A stretch of 64,000 bases of DNA from Xiphydria camelus. Its lineage: Eukaryota > Arthropoda > Insecta > Hymenoptera > Xiphydriidae. How positions within the stretch are numbered: the first letter of the stretch is position 1; every line of letters starts with the position of its first letter. The translations under genes and the position numbers were made by a program. The notes beneath the pieces are model-generated. The model searched no databases. It was not told the DNA's origin and was given only the letters and a program-made list of their open reading frames with translations. Shown here piece by piece: positions 57,571 through 64,000 of this stretch. The stretch covers positions 26,471,470 through 26,535,469 of the forward strand of contig OY783197.1 in the NCBI GenBank assembly GCA_963678675.1, written 5' to 3'.

Positions 57571-57764
57571 GTATAAAAAAAAAGATTGGGGACATCAATC
57601 GATCATTCTGCTCGTTGACTTGGTTGCAACAATTCTAATCTCTTGTTACTGTAATCAGAATCTGACTGCTTAAAACAGCTGTAGAATCACGTTTGGCGCC
57701 AAAATTGACTATGATTTCTGGTTTAATCATGGTTCTTCCAACCAGATTTTTTTCTGACTGTGTG
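57571..57764. mobile_element. MITE-5 copy, uninterrupted
   Basis: CTAATCTCTTGTTACTGTAA, then TCAGAATCTGACTGCTTAAA, runs directly into GGCGCCAAAATTGACTATGA, then TTTCTGGTTTAATCATGG and CCAACCAGATTTTTTTCTG. These are the two halves separated at 30681-31106. The left boundary is approximate. Confidence 0.82.
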
Positions 57765-57803
57765 AAAAATCAAATTGTAGAGCGCGGAATATTCTGGAAC
57801 ATA

Positions 57804-58021
57804 CGCCGAGAAAAATAGTTGATCAATCCAACCAAAATCTTGGAGACGATGACCAAATTGCTTGGTGAAATATGGATCCTCTATCTGTGTTTTGTTTGAC
57901 TGACCATTTTTTGGTTAAAATAACTAAATATTTGGTTCAACTGACCAGTATTTTGGTTAAAACAACTAAACGCGTTTAACTAGACGTATCTTGTCATTTT
58001 AACCTAATTATTTCTCTCCGT
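57804..58021. mobile_element. MITE-7 copy, uninterrupted
   Basis: CGCCGAGAAAAATAGTTGAT, then CAACCAAAATCTTGGAGACG, begins it. TTGACTGACCATTTTTTGGT, then TAAAATAACTAAATATTTGG, continues across the point where the 50209 copy is interrupted. It ends TAATTATTTCTCTCCGTA. Confidence 0.86.
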
Positions 58022-58169
58022 ATAATCAGCATGAATTGGAGCGACGCCGAGAGGCTGGATGAAATTCCTCGATTATCCCAAGACTGACGTAATAGCGAGA
58101 CATTCTTCTTCGTTCATCTTCGTCTCGATAAAATTAGAGATGTCTTTTCGTTTTGTTGACGATTTCGTG

Positions 58170-58370
58170 CACAGGGAAAACGAATTAGTTGGATCTACTG
58201 AAAATTACTTGCGGTGTCGCAAGTAATTATTTATTTATATCAGTGAAATGTTTTAATACGTCAATTTGATATCTCTTTCTTACAGTCACGCGAAATAGTA
58301 CGTGATCGTAAAGTAGAAATATTTAAGTGATATGAAAAAAGATTTAAGTGATCTAAATAAATAATATGTT
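58170..58370. mobile_element. MITE-8 copy, right end truncated
   Basis: CACAGGGAAAACGAATTAGT, then TGGATCTACTGAAAATTACT, and GTGTCGCAAGTAATTATT match the MITE-8 at 50335. The right arm cannot be followed past the AGTGATCTAAATAAATAA region. Confidence 0.68.
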
Positions 58371-58799
58371 CGCGTTATTTCCCGTCGTTCCGCGCGAGAA
58401 CTCGAAAGAGTGTCGATATATTGCTAATACGTTCGACTCGGTAATAAGGGAAGTGAGACGATCGTTAAGAAATACTTAGATGATTGCGGTCCGCGAAAAA
58501 GAATCAGCGTAATAAGCGGTCCTCGGGGAGCCGTAAGGAGACTGTTGGGTCCTTTCTCTCCCTCTCTCTCTCTCCGGCTCTCTGTCTCTCCCCAATATTT
58601 ACGACCGCCATCGCAGACAGTCGAGGGTGGAGAAATTCGCGGGTGAACTACACGTAGGATGACATAAGTATAGGTATCTACTTTGCTTCTTATACACGCC
58701 CTCTCTCTTCCCTCCGCAGAGCTTGCTATCTTTTTCCACTCCACTTCCATCTTGCATTTAGTCCGCGTAATTAATATCGACTCGCTTTGTCAAGAGCGC
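58371..58799. other. Noncoding stretch
   Basis: A CT-rich tract lies near 58553-58590. No gene recognised. Confidence 0.4.
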
Positions 58800-59040
58800 A
58801 ATTAAATAAAGTTAACTAAATTCTGGTTGACATGAGAACGACGAAATATTCTTATTGCGACAATAAATGCTTGTTTTTGAAAACCAAACATCTGTTATCG
58901 CAATTAAAATATTTCGTTATCACAATCAACAATTATTACTTATCGCAACTAAAAGTTTTGCGGTCCCAATACAAATATTTCGTTGTTCTCATGTCAACCA
59001 AAGTTTGGTTAACATTACTGATCTGTTTTTTTTTCAGTGT
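58800..59040. mobile_element. MITE-10 copy, long-armed
   Basis: The left arm GTTAACTAAATTCTGGTTGA, then CATGAGAACGACGAAATATT, pairs with AATATTTCGTTGTTCTCATG, then TCAACCAAAGTTTGGTTAAC. The right end is ATTACTGATCTG, a T-run and CAGTG. TTCGTTATCAC and CAACAATTATT-type repeats fill the centre. The left boundary is approximate. Confidence 0.82.
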
Positions 59041-60376
59041 AGTTTAAAACGAGCGACTTTGAAATTAATATTTGAACGAGACACGATTTAATATCGGTGG
59101 CTTGAACCGTATCAGCGTTACCAACGCATCGAACATTCGCAACTCCCCTTTTCCCCTGACACGACATATTATCGTCCCGCGTCAAAATCCGCGACCCGCT
59201 CAAAACTTCACAACCGCGACGCCCGCAACGCTCTCCGCCAACCACAACCTCTCGAACGAGATGTAGGAAGCGCAATAAGAGAAAAACCGAAAATCGGACA
59301 ATGAATAATGGGCGAATTAAAAATTTCCCTTTATTTATAGCCCCGCATCCCGGGTGGGTACAATTAAAGCGTACACGCTAACCCGTGTTTAGAGTCGATC
59401 CCCCGAGAGGGCATCCTCCGGCCGTATCGACCACATCCGGCACCGTTGATCTATCAAAGTCCACTTTCGGCGATCCGCTCGTACGTTCCCACAGCGAATC
59501 GAGTGGCGATGATCGCACAAAGGGCTCCACGGTACCGCGGCGGCGGCGGCGCAGGTACGTGTTCCTCGGACGGCGAGGTGCAGCCGCCGCGCGCGTCAGC
59601 AGGCCGCGAGGGAGAGAGATAGGGATGGAGAGAGTATCGTCCACCGCTTTCTCGTTTCTTTTATAGGCGTGGAGCCAAAGGGGGAGGGGGGCTGCAGCAT
59701 ATAATTATCAGAACCGTAATGGCGGCAATAACTCATAGGCGCTTCTCTCCCTCCGCGCGCGCGGCCTTTCCGTTCTTTCTTCCGTGACCGGCGAGCCCTG
59801 CGCGCGCGCTCTCTCTCTCCCTCTCTTTCTCTCTCTCTCTCTCTTCCTGAGCCACGACTGGGCGAGCGCTGCGCGCGGGACATGTAGCCACGGATGAGAA
59901 ATCGAGCGAGTGGATTGGATAGAGTCGTCACTTTCGGCACGGCCGCCACACGAATGGTCGCGTCCGAAACGTTTCGGCCCATTTTTTTCCCGGAGGAATT
60001 TTCGGGGCCGGACGCGCGTTCTGCGCGGAGTACAGTCGTTGGAAAAGTTACAACGCGGCTCGCGCAGGATGAGGTTCTCCCGAATTTTCACCGCGACGCG
60101 AGGGTTATTGCGTTGAAATGGATAATTCGTTTTTTTTTCCGAAATTTTTTTACGTGTTTTTGAGGTGCCGTGTAAGCGTCGCAGCAGTCAAGGGCTGGTA
60201 AGCCGTGTGCAGTAAGTTGTATCGGATGTATTGCCGGAAATAGCGGGAAACACACACAGGGGAGGAGGGGTGCGGGAACGCAAAGTTGAATTTTCGATTG
60301 AAGGAATTAGGATCAATTGTTTGAGAAAAAAAAAATGATAATCGTTGAATTTCTTTTCGACTAAGACTTGATTTTG
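59041..60376. other. CpG-rich block (59360-60110) with a CT tract
   Basis: CCGCGGCGGCGGCGGC near 59538 and the CT tract at 59809-59846 are the main features. Frames open on both strands are compositional. No gene recognised. Confidence 0.35.
59809..59846 (+). repeat. (CT)n microsatellite
   Basis: CT tract of about 38 bases with two interruptions. Confidence 0.93.
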
Positions 60377-60490
60377 ACAGTAAAAAAAGCTAGTCTAATT
60401 TAAAATAAAAAATAAGTTCTTAAAGAGTGATTTTTCACTAAGAAAGAATGAATATTTCATTGCAAATTAGACTAATTCACTTTTCCCTGT
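60377..60490. mobile_element. Short MITE, 114 bases
   Basis: ACAGTAAAAAAAGCTAGTCT, then AATTT, at the left is mirrored by AAATTAGACTAATTCACTTT, then TCCCTGT, at the right. The inner arms also pair (AAGAGTGATTTTTCACTAAG forms its own small stem). Confidence 0.7.
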
Positions 60491-61320
60491 ATTGCATTGA
60501 AGCGAAACGAAGTGAAAACTGGCAGTTTTATAGTTTTGAATTATTTGTTCTCGTCAAAGGTTTTTTCCCATAACTCTTATATTATTCCTACAGGGAACGT
60601 CAGATCGACCTCTTTGACCGCGAAAGGGGAGTTCTCGCCACGCGTAATCCTATGTCGAAAGAAGGAAGAATTTCTAACCCATTGGAAACGAAGGGCTCGG
60701 CTGAGCCCCCGTAACAACGTATTCTAATTATCGCTAATTATATATGACCGATAGCGCTTAATCGCTCGTGTCCGAAGCATCTTCATAAAATATGCCTCCC
60801 CGTGGGTCCGTCTATCAGCAAGCACACACATATATCACGCCTGAACCCGTTCCGTTAAGCAGACTAAAAAAGTGGAATTCTTTATCGACAAACGCACGCG
60901 ACAGATAACGCCCGGCAAGAATGTCGATTCGCGCCAAGGTCTGCATATTATTAGGCGCGCGACAATCTCTGTCCACCTGCTCGTTAAATGCAATTCGATT
61001 GTATTTGTATAACTGAAACGCGCCTCGCTCGTGATCAGCGATATTTGCGTGTTTGCCGTACGGATAGCGCAGTGTCTCCCATTTTGGAGAACACATTTTC
61101 GCGAGCGAAACGCTATTCCCGCGATAAATTGTCCGGGGGGAAATTCCTACGAGCGGTCCACTCGTGACGGAGCACCGATAAGTGAGATTACTTTGTTTCG
61201 ATGAGTCCTTTATTAAAGAAAAAACTAATTCAAAAATAGAGATATTTGAAATCACACCAATACACGTAATACGTTTACGCGATTGCAATCAGCATTGCCT
61301 TTTTTTCTCTATAAAAACTG
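60491..61320. other. Noncoding stretch
   Basis: No gene or element recognised. Confidence 0.4.
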
Positions 61321-61669
61321 CAGTCTCCCTACTCCTACTTCCCCCAGCCGCTCTCAAAGTCACCCCGCAAAATTCCGCCATCGCCGTGCTGCGGCCGCTA
61401 CGCTGCGAAGTGGACGGCGAGACGAGCTCGCAAGCTGCGCACCCGCACACCCGCGCGAGTACAGCTCCCGTCACACCTCTCGCATGCACGCACACCCGCG
61501 CGGTGTTTGAACAGGCTGACATTTTCGAATCTCCACGGGGGTAGGTCCGGTGGTCCGTCGACGGGGGGTGAAAAGAGGAAATGAGCAAAACGCAGACGAC
61601 CAAAAGGGAGAGGCGGGGGAGGAGGACCGGCGAAGGGTACCGGGATCGTTGTAATGGAAGGGGCAGGGG

Positions 61670-61700
61670 AGAGGGGGTGGTGGTGGTGATGGTGGTGGTT
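61670..61700 (+). repeat. GGT-rich trinucleotide tract
   Basis: Imperfect repeats of GGT/GTG with one GAT interruption, within purine-rich DNA. Confidence 0.8.
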
Positions 61701-61798
61701 CGGCCAAAGAAGGGTGGGCAGTGGGCAAGTCACGACGGAAAGCAAGAATTATGATCCGAGCGGTGGTGAAAACGCAACGATGGGACTGCTTTTTTTTT

Positions 61799-61836
61799 TC
61801 TCTCTCTCTCTCTCTTTCTCTCTCCGCTCTCTCTCC
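61799..61836 (+). repeat. (CT)n microsatellite
   Basis: CT tract of about 38 bases with TTT and CCG interruptions. Confidence 0.92.
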
Positions 61837-61940
61837 GGAATATAGCAGCAGCAGTAGCAGCAGCAACGCGAACTCTCTTCGTATTCTCGCGCGCTTCACC
61901 GCTCCTTTTTTCCTTTTCCCTCTCACCCGTCTCTCTCCGT

Positions 61941-61945
<5 letters not shown>

Positions 61946-61995
<50 letters not shown>
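61946..61995 (+). repeat. (CT)25 microsatellite
   Basis: Fifty bases of perfect CT, the longest simple repeat in the window. It lies 150 bases after another CT tract. Confidence 0.97.
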
Positions 61996-61998
<3 letters not shown>

Positions 61999-62388
61999 TA
62001 TCCGGTCGACGAGGGGGTTGGTTGAGTTGCGGCGGGATAAAGGGGGGTTGTGCGAAGCGCGACGGCCGGGGGAGGTGAAGGTTGGGCGGGGGTCTGGCGG
62101 GAGGGAGCGCGGTGGAGGAGGGTTGGTTCGGAATCGGGGAGGTCGCGGGGTGGGGTGCGCTGACAGCTCGACGCTCTCGTCCGTTCCGCGGGCTCTCGAC
62201 GGGAGGATACGCTTCTTCGTACACATCCACACGGACGCCCGCACACGCGTTCACGCATTCACGCATTGGCACGGATCGGTCGATCGCGTGTTAGTGCAGA
62301 CACACCGCGCTTATAGTGTGTACCCCTCTATTTTTTTTCCCTATCCCGCGCTCGCTCTCTCCGACTCTCCGTCCGGCGTGTCACTCGC

Positions 62389-62471
62389 TCTCTCTCTCTC
62401 TCTCTCCTTCCTCTTCTATCCCTTCTCGCATGGCTCGCGTCTCCCTCGATCCGTCTCTCTCTCTCTCTCTC
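62389..62471 (+). repeat. Two (CT)9 tracts
   Basis: CT runs at 62389-62407 and 62454-62471, separated by C-rich DNA. Confidence 0.92.
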
Positions 62472-63903
62472 CCTCGCGTCGCAGCAGTCGTCATATCGCG
62501 CGTAGCTCCGCTTCTGTCCGCACTCGCCGTGTCGGAAGCTCTGACGTACCCAGTCGCGCTGCCTGCGCGCGTCACGGACGGCCGACGGGAACGCCGCCGC
62601 TTTTCTGACAGTTCGCGTCGACCGCGATGCGAGCGTGAAAGTCCGAGCGCGTCCGGGCTGTGCCGAACGAGTTCGCGCGTTTCGTCACAGGACTACAAAA
62701 ACGTGATAAAAGCACACTGCTCTAAAGTTCGGACCGGAATGGTTCCGGTGGAACCGGTCGCACCCGCGAAAGGATCCGACCGCGTCGCGTCGGTACAAAC
62801 TGTGTAGTTTCGAACGAGTTCGCCCGCGGGATGCGGGCTGGCCGACGAACCACGTGAGACGCGCCGGGGCACGGTGTGCGCTGTGTGTGCCGCGCGCGCT
62901 TCTCCCGCCTTTGCGTCTCTCCGTCTCTGTCGCGTCCTCCTCGCTCCGCGGCGTTACTGTGTTTTCGGTGCAACAAGTCTTATCGGCGACGCGATCGAGA
63001 ATCGCCGTCCCGAAATCCCCCTCGGTTGTCGCGCGTAACCTCGCGCACATTGTATCGCGTAGCCCCGAAACTGAGCGAGAGCTGCTGTACGCGCGCGGTT
63101 GGCGATCGCGTGCGCGCGCCGGCTCAGTGCGCGTTCAGTTTAGTCGGAGTGCTCGCGGGTCCGCCGCTGCTGACTCTCGGTTGACACGAGGCTGTAACAG
63201 TGCTCGCGGAAATGGCTGTGATCGTCGGCGTTGGTTTCGGTACGCGCGGAGGGTTGCACGTCGGTGGGTGCTACTGTAAAAAATAACTCCCACGAGTCGC
63301 GCGCGTCACTCGCGCGCTCTACAGACAGTCGATACGGCTTTTCATCTCTGCACACATAGTAGGTGGATGTGCCGCGTGTAACCGCCACTGTGCCGACGCC
63401 GCGTTACGTCGCGGAATAATCGACACCTGTGTATATATAATTGCCGTTGTTTGCACAGCTCGCTCTACGCGAGCGACACGTTTGCGATAAGGCCACGTGC
63501 TGCGGCACCGTTGTAATTGCCAGTTTGTCGGGGACCTGCCCGCGGCGCGCACCGCCGCCGACACCAGCTCGCGCAATCTGGTCTACTTAGTTACCGGTCG
63601 CGGCGCGATAGCGGGCGCCGCAGGAGACGCTCTCGGTGCGTTTCGCGCGTACGGCCGTGTTCGCCGGGGCACGCGCGTTGCGCGGGTGTGCGTGACATGC
63701 ACGGGCGCGCGATCCGGCTCGCGGAGACGATTTTTTTCGGTGGTACCGGAGCCGGGGAGCGGGCGCCGCTGCTCGCGGATGTGGAGAGTGCCGCGATCGC
63801 CGGGACATCACGCACGTCCACCGATTGCTGGATAGGGGACCGGTAGTCCTGGGAAGCTCGACCTGTAATTGCGGCCGCGGACGAGGCTCGCGCGGTGGGT
63901 TGG

Positions 63904-64000
63904 GTAAGTGGTTCATGACACGTTTTGGGGGGAGATTTTTGGGCGAGATTCATTTTTTTCTTCAGTGAGACTGAGAAAAGAGAGATATTTCTTTGGGGTG
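63904..64000 (+). other. Start of a putative intron, continuing past the window
   Basis: It begins GTAAGTGG. TTTTTTTCTTCAG at about 63951-63963 is an acceptor-like tract only about 60 bases on, so a very short first intron is also possible. Confidence 0.25.

Larger units (their letters stand above)
61321..63903 (+). promoter_or_regulatory. CpG-rich block ending in a strong splice donor: putative promoter and first exon
   Basis: CpG-dense DNA with CT tracts at 61799-61836, 61946-61995, 62389-62407 and 62454-62471 leads to TTGG|GTAAGTGG, intron GT at 63904. The insect initiator consensus TCAGTT occurs at 63135-63140. If it is the start site, the first exon would be about 770 bases and noncoding. 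A short upstream frame (MHGRAIRLAETIFF...) ends with a stop before the donor. Frames of 100-295 codons in this block are open on both strands and are not trusted. The gene itself would lie beyond the window. Confidence 0.35.

Noticed and set aside
61721..62608. 295-codon plus-strand open frame
   Set aside because: It is built from CT tracts (Ser-Leu runs) and CpG-rich DNA; minus-strand frames overlap it fully and no domain is visible.
1..64000. CRISPR arrays, rRNA genes, bacterial operons, retroviral or LINE reverse-transcriptase motifs
   Set aside because: None seen in the sequence or in the translated frames. The repeats present are dispersed inverted repeats and simple tandem repeats.

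Overview
This 64 kb window is eukaryotic DNA, most likely from an insect and perhaps a hymenopteran. The reasons are alternating CpG-rich and AT-rich blocks with no CpG depletion, many GA/CT, CG, CTG and TCC microsatellites, a very dense set of short inverted-repeat (MITE-like) elements, the dispersed palindromic word GTAGGTACCTAC, and splice-type signals. There is nothing prokaryotic here: no operons, Shine-Dalgarno-spaced ORFs or packed coding. A 200-base run of N (9987-10186) marks an assembly gap. The species is an inference; no diagnostic gene was recognised.

I could not identify any intact protein-coding gene. The long open frames (234-295 codons at 11.9, 47.3 and 61.7 kb) are arginine/serine-rich readings of CpG-rich or CT-repeat DNA and are open on both strands, so I do not call them genes. 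Weak protein-level candidates are a frame-shifted minus-strand fragment with two hydrophobic segments (4617-5008), an alanine-run ORF (5111-5731) and a possible 14-codon first exon (53538-53579).

Splice-type signals on the plus strand suggest that much of the window is long intron or intergenic DNA. There is a juxtaposed 3'/5' splice site at 15291/15292 that fits the recursive-splicing consensus, a short noncoding exon candidate at 44740-44798 with a clear branch point and polypyrimidine tract, and strong donors at 53580 and 63904 at the ends of CpG-rich blocks. One reading is a long plus-strand transcription unit with alternative first exons. This is inference only.

Regulatory DNA: a cluster of four CRE/ATF-type motifs followed by a GA tract (8367-8552) is the best promoter candidate, and a second CRE with a small palindrome lies at 57068-57121. 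CpG-rich blocks are frequent, the largest being 11.2-13.0, 24.1-27.7, 46.9-48.9, 52.5-57.3 and 61.3-63.9 kb.

The strongest sequence-level result is the mobile-element landscape: about thirty MITE-like foldback elements in roughly twenty families. Several families share CACTGAG-like termini, one element is bounded by TTAA as piggyBac-type elements are, one forms a nearly complete hairpin (31626-31860), and three are nested insertions in which one MITE sits near the centre of another (15541-16000, 30681-31106, 50209-50742). For each nested case a second, uninterrupted copy of the outer element is present in the same window (56350, 57571, 57804), which lets the insertion points be read directly. 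Three local tandem duplications (10974, 13005, 13827) complete the picture.
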